Assembly: GCA_023511535.1 (NCBI GenBank)
Contig: JAIMBK010000028.1
Location: forward strand, 1-38,858
DNA length: 38,858 nt
DNA from: Armatimonadota bacterium
Lineage (GTDB): Bacteria > Bacillota > Desulfotomaculia > Desulfotomaculales > Nap2-2B
Direction: 5' to 3'
Within the stretch, counting starts at the first letter, position 1. Every line of letters begins with the position of its first letter. Under the pieces are notes generated by a model, which had not been told where the DNA came from, did no database searches, and saw nothing but the letters and a program-made list of their open reading frames with translations. Of this stretch, positions 22,455-29,939 are shown piece after piece. The translations under genes and the position numbers were made by a program.

Positions 22455-23903
22455 ATGAACTGCCAGCAGGCAAGACAACTTTTCTCTCCCTGGCTGGACG
22501 GGGAGTTGACGGATGAAGAGCGGCGTGCTTTCGGCGAGCACCTGGCGGCGTGCATGGTTTGCGCCGCCGAACTGGAGAAGCTGGAGGCGGTAACCGCCGC
22601 AATGCGGAAAATGCGTGTTCCGGTGGCGCCGCCGGAGGGTTTTGCCGCCCGGGTGACGGAGCGCCTGCGCCGGGAGCTGGAGGCGGCTGCGGCCGCCGGC
22701 GCCGGGGCTGATGCCGGTCCCGGAGCGGAGGCAAAGCAGCTGGCCGCGGCGGCGGGCGCCGACACCGCTATCGGCGGCGGGGCGAAGGTGGTGCCGCTGG
22801 CCGGGCGGGTTAAGTCCAGGCAAAAAGAGCAGGAGGCGGCAAGGATCGGCGCGGCCGGGACAGGTACCGGTCTGGAAGCGGCGGTTGCCGGCGGCGCAGG
22901 CAAAGCAGAAGCAGGCAAGGCAGCCGGCGTCGGGCAAACGTTCGCCCGCTGGCAGCAAGGGCTACGGACCTGGCAGCAAGGGCTGCGCACCGGCTGGCGG
23001 AAGAGCGCAGCCGTGGCAGCGGCGCTACTGATGCTGCTGGGCGGTTCGGCAACTTTAGCGGCCCGGTATTTGGGAGGAGCGGGGATCTTCAATCCGCTTG
23101 CGGTGGCCGAGCAGGCTCCTTTGCCGCCTGTCGAAGCGGATCGGAATCAAGATCGGAATCAAGATATGAATGTTGATCGGGAGGCAACGCAGCCCGGCAG
23201 CACGGAAGCCGCGCCCGAACCTGGTCCGGCGGATGCCGCGCCGGGCGGCGGCGAAGAAAGGCAGCCGGCTGCCCCTGGTTCCGGCGGAGCAAACGGGGGG
23301 CGCCAGATGATCGCCGGGAATTCCCCGGGTACCCCCGGTTCTTCGGGCCAGTCTGCCCAAGAGCCTGCCGGGGAGGCGGGCGCGGGCGGCGACGCAAAAG
23401 AGCCCGCGGCAACCGCCGCCGGCAGCGGTCCGGACAGCAGCGCCGGCATCCAGCCGAAGGTTTTTCTCAATCGGCCCCGGGCCATCGAGAGCATGTTGAT
23501 CAAGGTACGGGTGCAGGACCTGGACGCGGCGGCCGCCCAGTTGAAAGCCACCGCGCAGGCGAAGGGCGTTTCCTATTCGGTTGAGCAAAAGGTGCAGGCG
23601 GCCGGCGGGAAGGCGGTGGCTATTTTCCGGCTGGCGGCGCCGCAGGCGCAGGCCGAGCAGTTTGCCGGCTACGTTTCGGCCCTGGGCCAGGTTATTGAAC
23701 GCACCCGGCAAACCAGGGACGTTTCCAATGAGTTTGCGGAGCTGCTGAACAACTACCAGAAGCTGATTGCAGAAAGAAAGACGGCTTCCGGTGAGCAGGC
23801 GCAAAAGCTCGACGCGGAGATCAAACAGAAGGAAGCAGAGCTTGAAGCCATGGACCGGGAAGCCCGGGAACAGGTGGTCCTGATCGTGTGGCTGGAGCAG
23901 TAA
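22455..23903 (+). CDS. Membrane anti-sigma factor with zinc-finger domain and DUF4349-like outer domain
   Basis: A 482-residue protein expected to hold the ECF sigma factor at the membrane. The N-terminus is a zf-HC2 (ZAS) anti-sigma domain: C3, then H29-x3-C33-x2-C36 (EHLAACMVCAAEL), which binds zinc and grips sigma. A cytoplasmic Ala/Gly-rich linker leads to one membrane helix (about residues 183-205, AAVAAALLMLLGGSATL). The outer part has a Pro/Gly/Ala-rich stretch, then a DUF4349-like domain (IESMLIKVRVQDLDAAAAQL, about 340 onward) and a long coiled coil (ELLNNYQKLIAERKT onward) ending VVLIVWLEQ. Binding of an envelope signal by the outer domain is inference. ATG 22455 follows GAAGGTGAGG; GTG 22446 falls inside that site. 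Paired with the sigma gene in one operon. Confidence 0.88.
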   Translation: MNCQQARQLFSPWLDGELTDEERRAFGEHLAACMVCAAELEKLEAVTAAMRKMRVPVAPPEGFAARVTERLRRELEAAAAAGAGADAGPGAEAKQLAAAAGADTAIGGGAKVVPLAGRVKSRQKEQEAARIGAAGTGTGLEAAVAGGAGKAEAGKAAGVGQTFARWQQGLRTWQQGLRTGWRKSAAVAAALLMLLGGSATLAARYLGGAGIFNPLAVAEQAPLPPVEADRNQDRNQDMNVDREATQPGSTEAAPEPGPADAAPGGGEERQPAAPGSGGANGGRQMIAGNSPGTPGSSGQSAQEPAGEAGAGGDAKEPAATAAGSGPDSSAGIQPKVFLNRPRAIESMLIKVRVQDLDAAAAQLKATAQAKGVSYSVEQKVQAAGGKAVAIFRLAAPQAQAEQFAGYVSALGQVIERTRQTRDVSNEFAELLNNYQKLIAERKTASGEQAQKLDAEIKQKEAELEAMDREAREQVVLIVWLEQ

Positions 23904-23935
23904 AAGTTAAATGATAAAAATAACCGCGGCAAAAT

Positions 23936-23984
23936 AACCGGCGGCAATTCCCAAGTTATGGAAACTACCGCCGGTTTATTATTT
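23936..23984 (+). terminator. Probable terminator after the sigma/anti-sigma operon
   Basis: AACCGGCGG (23936-23944) and CCGCCGGTT (23968-23976) form a perfect 9-bp stem with a 23-nt loop, followed by TATTATTT. The loop is long for an intrinsic terminator, so the call is moderate. Confidence 0.5.
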
Positions 23985-24045
23985 CTGATCATTAGATTAA
24001 TTTCGGGGCGTCCGCCGGATATGATGAAGGCGAGGAAGAAACGTA

Positions 24046-24074
24046 TTGACGCAATGGAGAAAAAAAGTTATACT
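24046..24074 (+). promoter_or_regulatory. Sigma-A promoter of the first AbrB/PIN pair (TTGACG, 17 nt, TATACT)
   Basis: TTGACG at 24046-24051 and TATACT at 24069-24074, one mismatch from consensus in each hexamer. The start would be near 24081, before the ribosome site at 24091-24100. Confidence 0.7.
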
Positions 24075-24108
24075 GGGTTGAAAGAAGTATAAGAAGGTGA
24101 AATGTAAT

Positions 24109-24387
24109 ATGTCATACAAGGCAGTTGTATCATCAAAAGGGTGGGTGGTTATACCCAGGGAACTTCGCGAACGGTATAATATTGTTCCGGGAAGCAAAGT
24201 GCTTTTTATGGAAACGGACAAGGGGCTGGGAATTGTGCCCTTACCGCCAAACCCGGTTAAAACATGCAGGGGGATGCTGCAGAAGTACCCGCTCGTGCAA
24301 GAACTGATCAAGGTCAGAAAGGAAGAATCCGCCCGTGAAGAGCTACGTGCTGGACAGTTACGCGGTGCTGACGTACTTTCAGAATGA
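24109..24387 (+). CDS. AbrB/SpoVT-type antitoxin (swapped-hairpin DNA-binding)
   Basis: A 92-residue antitoxin with an N-terminal AbrB-like DNA-binding domain: VVSSKGWVVIPRELRERYNIVPGSKVLFMET, the S-S-K-G-x-x-x-I-P pattern of this swapped-hairpin family. The C-terminal half (MLQKYPLVQELIKVRKEES) is a charged helix that would fit into the toxin. ATG 24109 has AAGAAGGTGA 8 bp upstream; GTG 24097 in frame lies inside the ribosome site. The gene overlaps the PIN toxin start by 53 bp. It likely represses the promoter at 24046-24074 together with the toxin. Confidence 0.85.
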   Translation: MSYKAVVSSKGWVVIPRELRERYNIVPGSKVLFMETDKGLGIVPLPPNPVKTCRGMLQKYPLVQELIKVRKEESAREELRAGQLRGADVLSE

Positions 24388-24745
24388 GGCTGGCGCCGAA
24401 CAGGTCGAAAGATTGCTGACAAAAGCGGAAAACAAAGAGATCAATCTGTTCCTTTCGGTGGTTAACCTGGGTGAAATCGCCTATATAACGCAAAGGAAAG
24501 CCGGTCCGGAAGGAAAAGATTCTTTGCTGCTTGCGCTGGAGACTCTTCCCGTTCAGCCCGTGGAGGTTACGAAGGATCTTGCCCTGCGCGCTGCGGAAAT
24601 AAAGGCCGCTTACCCGCTTGCCTATGCCGACTGCTTTGCCGCCGCCCTGGGTTTGGCTAAAGGGGTTCCGGTTGTGACGGGGGATCCGGAATTTAAAAGA
24701 ATTGAAAATCTGATCGCTGTGGAGTGGTTGCCCCATAACCAGTAA
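24335..24745 (+). CDS. PIN-domain toxin of the first AbrB/PIN pair
   Basis: A VapC-type ribonuclease with all four acidic residues: D7 (YVLDSYAVL), E47 (NLGEIAYI), D99 (AYADCFAAAL) and D117 (VVTGDPEF). The length is 136 residues. The GTG start at 24335 is inside the antitoxin gene, and no Shine-Dalgarno is needed if translation is coupled. The closely similar layout of the pair at 29189-29939 shows that the two are related modules. It converges with the minus-strand subtilisin gene, which ends 78 bp downstream; the short gap between holds no clear terminator. Confidence 0.88.
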   Translation: MKSYVLDSYAVLTYFQNEAGAEQVERLLTKAENKEINLFLSVVNLGEIAYITQRKAGPEGKDSLLLALETLPVQPVEVTKDLALRAAEIKAAYPLAYADCFAAALGLAKGVPVVTGDPEFKRIENLIAVEWLPHNQ

Positions 24746-24823
24746 GAAGAGATGATATAGTAAGGTTGAGGTTCATGAAAATAACGAATGAGCAGATCCA
24801 AAAAATCGATCAATTCGATGGTT

Positions 24824-27800
24824 CTAACGAACAATGATCTTCTGCAGCTGGTAGATGATCAGCGCGGCTTCGGCCCGGGTGAAGCCCGCGTACGGGTACA
24901 GGCGCCCGTCGGGGTAGCCGGGCAAAAGTCCGCTGCGGGACAGCTGCCCGGCGGGGACGGCCGCCCAGGAGGGGATGCCGGACCAGCCATCCCTTTTCCT
25001 TTCTTCCGTACTCCCTTCGCTGACCCCGCCGGTTGAATTAACGGTTCTTTCCGCCACCCTGGCCAGGATACAGATTGCCTCCAGGCCGGTCAGCGGGCGG
25101 TCGGCGTAAAAAGCGCCGTCCGGGTAGCCGCCGACCAGGCCGTAGCGGGCGGCCAGCCGGATGTCCGGCGCGGCCCAGGCGGGCAGTTCGTCGCGGAATT
25201 CCACCGCGCCCCCGGTCTCCGTCCCATTCTTTAATCCCAGCACCCTGATTACCATGGCCGTGAATTCGGCCCGGGTGACCTGCCGGTCCGGCCGGTAGGT
25301 GCCGTCGGGGTAGCCTTTGAGGATTCCTTTTTCGGCCAGGGCGGTAATTTCTTTTTCCGCCGGGTGTCCGGCGATGTCGCTAAACGCGGCCGGTTTTGAT
25401 CCGGGTCCGGGTGCCGGCCCGATTTCTGCTCCTGCTCCCGTTTTTGTTTCTGTTTCGCTTCCTGTATCCGGCCCCGGCCTTGTTCCGGCTCCCCGCCCGG
25501 GCAGCGTCCCCCGGCCCGGACTCACTCCGGCTCCCTCTCCAGCCTCCGTCCCCGGACTCACTCCCGGCTCCGCCCCTGTTTTCCTTTCCGCTTCCGCCCC
25601 TGGCCCTGGTTCCGCGGCCTCCGGAATGCTTACGTACATCCCGGCCACTCCGCCGGATTTCCGCTCCGTGGTCACCACCTGCAGGGTTTTGCCCGCCGGG
25701 CGGGGCAGGGCGACGGTAAACCGGCCGTCCGCCCCCGGTTTAATCCGTACCGCCTGCCCATCTTCACTGTAAATGTAGATATGTTCGCCGGCCGTTGTTC
25801 CTTCGACCGTAATCTGGTCCCCCTGCGCCCGGCAGCTTACCTGCAAAAACGGCGCCTTCACGCCGGCCGCCGGGTGCCCCTTGGCGGCGGCCAGGATTTT
25901 TTCCTCGCTTTTGGGCACGCGCAAGAGGGTGAACTCAACCTTTTCGCCCGGCAGCAGGTCCTCGATCTGCACCGGGTAGCCGTTTTTCGTCACGTTCGTG
26001 CAGGCGGAAACCAGGCCCGCCCCCAGCGGGAAAAACGCCGCCAGCCTCCGGGCGGGATCGTAGTAGTCGACCAGGCCGCTTTGCTCGGCTTCCGCGTCGG
26101 CTACATCACATCGCCTGACCTCCCCGGTGCGGGGGTCCAGGGTCAGCCGCACCCACTCGCCGGGCAGCAGCGAGCCGGGTTCGCCGGGTTGCCACCAGCG
26201 GAAAAATGCCGCTTCCGGCGCCACCGCCAGGGTCTGCATCCGGTTGCGGCAATCCAGGAAATAGAGCCTGTTCTTTGCGCTTTCAAAGTAGATCACCTGG
26301 CCGTAGGTGACCAGCGAGTCCGCCTGGACGCCGATGACCGTATCGCCGGCCAGCAAAAGGGCCGCGTGCAGCCCGGGTTTCAGCTCTGCCGGCCGGGCCG
26401 GCTGGCCGTCTTTCGTGACGGGTGCGCCGGTGATCAGCTGGTAACTTATGTCTTTTCCGGGTGGATCACCCAGGGTAATTTTTTCCCCGGCTGGATTAAC
26501 TTCTTTGATTTCTCCCACGGCCAGGGTGCGTTTGGCCCCCACGTAAACGACCTGCCTGTCCTGCGGGGAGATGACCAGCTGAGCCGGCATCCCCGGCGCC
26601 AACTGGTCGATGGTGCCGGCGACGGGGGCGCCGTAAGGCAGATCGGCGCGGCTGCCGTCGACGGCCGTGTCCGTGAAGGAAAAGGCGGCGCCGGCGGCCA
26701 GCGGGTACGCCTGCTCGCTGCCGAAGAGAAAAAGCCGGCGATCGGCGGCGTCGATTTCCTTTAAGATGCCTTCCTGGAGCTGGAAGTCGGCCTTAATCCA
26801 CCAGATGGTCTGGGAAGAGGGGTTAATCAGGCCGACGGCCGGCGCGCCGGCGGGCAAACCGGCGGCACTGGCGATTTGTTTGCCGTTGGCCAGGACGGTG
26901 ACCCGGGGGTGAAGGTAAAAGCCGCCTTCCCGCTGGTCGGGGCGGGCCTCTAAAAACAGGGTGCCGCCGGCCAGGGGCAGGTTTTGGGTGGCCTGGGCGC
27001 GCCATACTTCTTCCGCCAGGTAGAGGTTTTGGCCGCGGGCGATGTAGGCGTCTTCCCCCGGAAAAATGTGCCGGGGCTTTTCGGGAGCCAGGGAGCGCCC
27101 CAGGGCGGTTTTCAGGACCGGCGGGACGGCCATTTTACTTCCGCTCGCAAACTGAATGAGGTTTTTATCCGCATCATAACCGCTCACCACTTCCCGCACC
27201 GGCGGCTGGCCGTAGACCAGGGCGAAGTCCTGGGCGCCCCGGGTCAGCCCGGCGGCCTTCACTTCCACGGTGTAGATGCCGGGCAGGGGATGCGGGATGA
27301 CGACGCGCTCCACATTGTTAAGGTCGTCCTTGACGCCCTCCCGGGAGTCGTCGTTACCCAGGTACTGTTTGCCGTCGGGGGCGGTGACTACCAGGTCCAG
27401 GTCGTTGACCAGGGTTTTATCGGCGCCGGGCTCTGCCGGCGGGTCCGTCCAGGCCAGCGTGGCGACGAACGGCTCGGTCCGCGTGTACACTTCGTAGCGG
27501 TAGAAACGTTCCTCGTCCCGGCTTAAGGGGCTTCGCTCGTCGGCATAAAGAAACAGCTTTTCCTTCAGGGCGATGACCGTGGTGGCCAGGTCCAGGCGGC
27601 CGAACCCCGCCCCGCTGCCGGGGAGGGGCCGGGCGCCGTTGATCAGGGCGGCTTTGACCAGGGCCGCCGACGGGGACGGAACTTTCTCTTCTTTTTGCAG
27701 GTACTCGCGGAGCAGGGCGGCGGCCCCGGCGGTGACGGCGGCGGCCTGGCTGGTGCCCTGCATCCGGGTGTACAGCGGGTTCGGTTCAAAATTGCTTTTA

Positions 27801-28864
27801 ATCAGCGGCGAAGCGGCGGAAACAATCCCGGAGCCGGGGGCTACCAGGTCGGGCTTGGCGCGGCCGTCGGCGGCGGGGCCGCGGCTGGAAAAGCGGGCCA
27901 CCTCGGTGGCGTTGTCCTCGCCCGGTCCGAAGGCCGGCCGGGCTCCTTCGCTGGCGCCCACCACCAGGGCGTTTTTGCTGTTGGCCTCGTTGGTTAAACT
28001 GCCCGGCTCCGGGCCGTCGTTGCCCGCGCCGAAAATCACCAGGAAGTCCGGGTGCTGATAAATGAAGGCGTCGGCCTGGGCGGCGCCCGCCGAATAGAAG
28101 TTGCCCTCGCTCCCCCAGCCGTCCAGGTGGATGCGGGCGGAGGCGGCGTAAGCGGGGGCGAACAGGGCGGTCAGATCGGGCGGCGGCGCGGCCTTTCCCT
28201 CCGGGTTTAAAATGGCCTGGAAGTATATACTGGCCCCCGGGGCCACGCCGGCAAACCGGCCGTTGGAAGCCGCGCCCGTGCCGGCTACGGTGGCGGCCAG
28301 GTGCGTGCCGTGGCCCGTGGGGTCGTCGGCGCTCTCGCGCCCGGCCCAGGACTTCAGCATAATTACTTTCGGCTTTTGGCCGGGCCGGCTTTTCAGGTCC
28401 GGGTGCGGGTCGTCCATCCGCCCGCTGCCCAGGCCGCTGTCGGCGATGGCCACCACCTGCCCGGCCCCGGTGAGCCCCTCCGGGCGCACGAAGCCGGGAG
28501 CGGCCAGCGGCGTGGCGCCGGTAACGGAAGCGGCCCGATCGTTTAAGAAGATTACTTCGGGCGCTGTTCCCGGCGGCAGCTGCCGTGCCGCCGCCGCCGG
28601 TCCTTTCAGTTGCGGATCCTTTTGCAGCTTCCACTCCTTCGCTTCTTCATTTTTCCGGGCGGGTCCGGACGAAAGCGCGGGTGCCGGAGAGAACTGCCGG
28701 CCGGAAAGGGTTGCCGCCGGTTCTTTTTCGGCCCGGACCGCCGGAAAGCCCAAAAAATGGAGCGCCAGCACCAAAAACAAGCAGCCGGCCGCCAGCAGCC
28801 CAAGCGCGCTGGACAGTTTTTGGGTCTGCTTTTTTTGGAAAAGAGACGTATCTCTAGATTTCAA
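24824..28864 (-). CDS. Cell-wall-anchored subtilisin-like serine protease (S8) with three SLH domains
   Basis: A 1346-residue exported protease. A signal peptide covers about residues 17-45 (LGLLAAGCLFLVLALHFLGF then AVRA). The S8 catalytic triad is D142 (AIADSGLG), H185 (TGHGTHLAATVAG) and S372 (MQGTSQAAAVTAG), with oxyanion-hole N282 (FGAGNDGPE). A P-domain-like beta region follows (residues about 445-560, RYEVYTRTEPFVATLAWTDPP). The long middle part (560-1090) has beta-rich modules of no known name, then a Gly/Pro/Glu/Thr low-complexity linker (about 1090-1165) and three SLH units (FSDIAGHPAEKEITALAEKGILKGYPDGTYRPD, about 1168-1345). It is probably active at the cell surface, on host or own proteins; the substrate cannot be told. 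SLH domains anchor it as in the protein at 17801. ATG 28864 has no strong ribosome site. Confidence 0.9.
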   Translation of the reverse strand: MKSRDTSLFQKKQTQKLSSALGLLAAGCLFLVLALHFLGFPAVRAEKEPAATLSGRQFSPAPALSSGPARKNEEAKEWKLQKDPQLKGPAAAARQLPPGTAPEVIFLNDRAASVTGATPLAAPGFVRPEGLTGAGQVVAIADSGLGSGRMDDPHPDLKSRPGQKPKVIMLKSWAGRESADDPTGHGTHLAATVAGTGAASNGRFAGVAPGASIYFQAILNPEGKAAPPPDLTALFAPAYAASARIHLDGWGSEGNFYSAGAAQADAFIYQHPDFLVIFGAGNDGPEPGSLTNEANSKNALVVGASEGARPAFGPGEDNATEVARFSSRGPAADGRAKPDLVAPGSGIVSAASPLIKSNFEPNPLYTRMQGTSQAAAVTAGAAALLREYLQKEEKVPSPSAALVKAALINGARPLPGSGAGFGRLDLATTVIALKEKLFLYADERSPLSRDEERFYRYEVYTRTEPFVATLAWTDPPAEPGADKTLVNDLDLVVTAPDGKQYLGNDDSREGVKDDLNNVERVVIPHPLPGIYTVEVKAAGLTRGAQDFALVYGQPPVREVVSGYDADKNLIQFASGSKMAVPPVLKTALGRSLAPEKPRHIFPGEDAYIARGQNLYLAEEVWRAQATQNLPLAGGTLFLEARPDQREGGFYLHPRVTVLANGKQIASAAGLPAGAPAVGLINPSSQTIWWIKADFQLQEGILKEIDAADRRLFLFGSEQAYPLAAGAAFSFTDTAVDGSRADLPYGAPVAGTIDQLAPGMPAQLVISPQDRQVVYVGAKRTLAVGEIKEVNPAGEKITLGDPPGKDISYQLITGAPVTKDGQPARPAELKPGLHAALLLAGDTVIGVQADSLVTYGQVIYFESAKNRLYFLDCRNRMQTLAVAPEAAFFRWWQPGEPGSLLPGEWVRLTLDPRTGEVRRCDVADAEAEQSGLVDYYDPARRLAAFFPLGAGLVSACTNVTKNGYPVQIEDLLPGEKVEFTLLRVPKSEEKILAAAKGHPAAGVKAPFLQVSCRAQGDQITVEGTTAGEHIYIYSEDGQAVRIKPGADGRFTVALPRPAGKTLQVVTTERKSGGVAGMYVSIPEAAEPGPGAEAERKTGAEPGVSPGTEAGEGAGVSPGRGTLPGRGAGTRPGPDTGSETETKTGAGAEIGPAPGPGSKPAAFSDIAGHPAEKEITALAEKGILKGYPDGTYRPDRQVTRAEFTAMVIRVLGLKNGTETGGAVEFRDELPAWAAPDIRLAARYGLVGGYPDGAFYADRPLTGLEAICILARVAERTVNSTGGVSEGSTEERKRDGWSGIPSWAAVPAGQLSRSGLLPGYPDGRLYPYAGFTRAEAALIIYQLQKIIVR

Positions 28865-29004
28865 GATTTCACCGCCGAAAAGAAAATTTCACCGTGGCGA
28901 AAACCTCGCCGGTGCAAAAAGTAATCTATAGAAAAGAAAGTGTCTCCGCGCCTTTTTCCTCTTGAGCCTCTTACCTTTTATGCCTTTCTTTGCCTTTAGA
29001 GCAA

Positions 29005-29026
29005 ATTCGACACAAAAACGTCGAAT
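29005..29026. promoter_or_regulatory. Inverted repeat ATTCGAC-8-GTCGAAT, possible operator
   Basis: ATTCGAC (29005-29011) and GTCGAAT (29020-29026) are exact complements around an 8-nt A-rich spacer. It lies about 140 bp upstream of the protease start on the minus strand and could be a regulator site or an RNA hairpin. Confidence 0.4.
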
Positions 29027-29120
29027 CCTTCCTGAAAACTGTAATTCCATCATTTATTATAAGACGTTAAAAACCGGGAAAAGGTTTCCTTCAAAATAAA
29101 TTTTTTTCCCCCTCTGGCTC

Positions 29121-29150
29121 TTGCCCGATATTTCCCCGGGGTAGTATAAT
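29121..29150 (+). promoter_or_regulatory. Sigma-A promoter of the second AbrB/PIN pair (TTGCCC, 18 nt, TATAAT)
   Basis: A perfect TATAAT at 29145-29150 with a weak -35 TTGCCC at 29121-29126. Transcription would begin near 29157, with the ribosome site GGGAGG at 29175-29180. Confidence 0.55.
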
Positions 29151-29188
29151 CAAAACAAAGTAAGATTCGCTCCTGGGAGGTAAGATTT

Positions 29189-29446
29189 ATGTTGAAAATT
29201 ACTTTGTCGGAAAAGGGGCAAATTGTTATTCCCGTTGAATTACGTAAACGTTACGGGTTAAAAAAAGGTGACAAATTGGTTATTGAGGATCGCAATGGTT
29301 CAATTGTTTTACGCCCCCTGCCAAAACATCCTTTTGCAGAGCTCAGGGGAAAATTTAAAAGTCTTCCCGATGAAGAAAAGTTGACCACAACATTGCTTAA
29401 AGAAAGAGCTTTAGAAAGGAACCGCGGATTGCATGGAAAGTCGTAA
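29189..29446 (+). CDS. AbrB-family antitoxin of the second AbrB/PIN pair
   Basis: An 85-residue antitoxin: MLKITLSEKGQIVIPVELRKRYGLKKGDKLVIE is a full AbrB swapped-hairpin domain, with the G-Q-I-V-I-P motif and the R-x-x-x-G-L-x-x-G-D-K pattern. The tail (KLTTTLLKERALERNRG) is the toxin-binding helix. The ribosome site GGGAGG sits 8 bp before ATG 29189. The gene overlaps the toxin start by 14 bp. It differs from the first pair's antitoxin in sequence and codon choice, being A+T-richer, so the two were probably acquired separately. Confidence 0.88.
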   Translation: MLKITLSEKGQIVIPVELRKRYGLKKGDKLVIEDRNGSIVLRPLPKHPFAELRGKFKSLPDEEKLTTTLLKERALERNRGLHGKS

Positions 29447-29939
29447 CTCTCAAGTAAATAAAGAGAAGGGAATTAATACCGGAACACCTTCAGAAAATGA
29501 AACGTCTACAAAAAAAGGGATGTTTGCTCGTTACGTTCTCGATACTTATGCTTTGCTGGCTGTGATTGAAGATGAGCCTGGAGCGGAAACAGTAACAAAA
29601 ATGTTCACTGTCCGGAATTCTAAACTATTTCTGAGTCTTATTAATCTTGGCGAAGCTTATTACATAATCACTCGTAGAAAAGGTAAAGAAGCCGCCGATG
29701 AGCTGGTAAACAGCGTTTTTGCTGAAGAAGCTTTAACTCTCGTTGACGTTTCCTGGCCGAAAATAAAAAACGCTGCGCAAATAAAATCCAGGGGAGGGCT
29801 ATCCTATGCCGATTCTTTCGTGGTAGCGTTGGCAAAAGAAATAGAAGCGCCTATAGTGACAGGCGACCCGGAAATTAAAAAGATAGCTGACCAACTGGGT
29901 ATTGAGTTGATCTGGATAAGGGAAGATGAAAATATTTAA
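29433..29939 (+). CDS. PIN-domain toxin of the second AbrB/PIN pair, with N-terminal extension
   Basis: A VapC-type ribonuclease, with D37 (RYVLDTYALL), E74 (NLGEAYYII), D127 (SYADSFVVAL) and D145 (IVTGDPEIKK). From ATG 29433 the product is 168 residues and carries a hydrophilic, serine/threonine/lysine-rich extension of about 30 residues before the PIN fold. The alternative start ATG 29520 gives the normal length (139) and is preceded by A-rich sequence ending AAAGGG; the longer start overlaps the antitoxin by 14 bp, as is usual for coupled pairs. I cannot decide between the two. Its stop overlaps the start of the FAD oxidoreductase gene by 14 bp, an odd operon partner. Confidence 0.85.
   Translation: MESRNSQVNKEKGINTGTPSENETSTKKGMFARYVLDTYALLAVIEDEPGAETVTKMFTVRNSKLFLSLINLGEAYYIITRRKGKEAADELVNSVFAEEALTLVDVSWPKIKNAAQIKSRGGLSYADSFVVALAKEIEAPIVTGDPEIKKIADQLGIELIWIREDENI

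Larger units (their letters stand above)
28865..29188. other. Divergent intergenic region between the protease and the second AbrB gene
   Basis: About 320 bp. It contains a CCTTT/TGCC-rich degenerate stretch (about 28950-28998), the inverted repeat at 29005-29026, an A/T-rich segment (29030-29115), and the promoter of the AbrB/PIN unit. I found no promoter for the protease that I would defend. Confidence 0.6.

Noticed and set aside
27798..28634. A 278-codon minus-strand frame and several plus-strand frames over the protease
   Set aside because: Out-of-phase readings of the G+C-rich subtilisin gene; Arg/Gly/Pro-rich with no motif.
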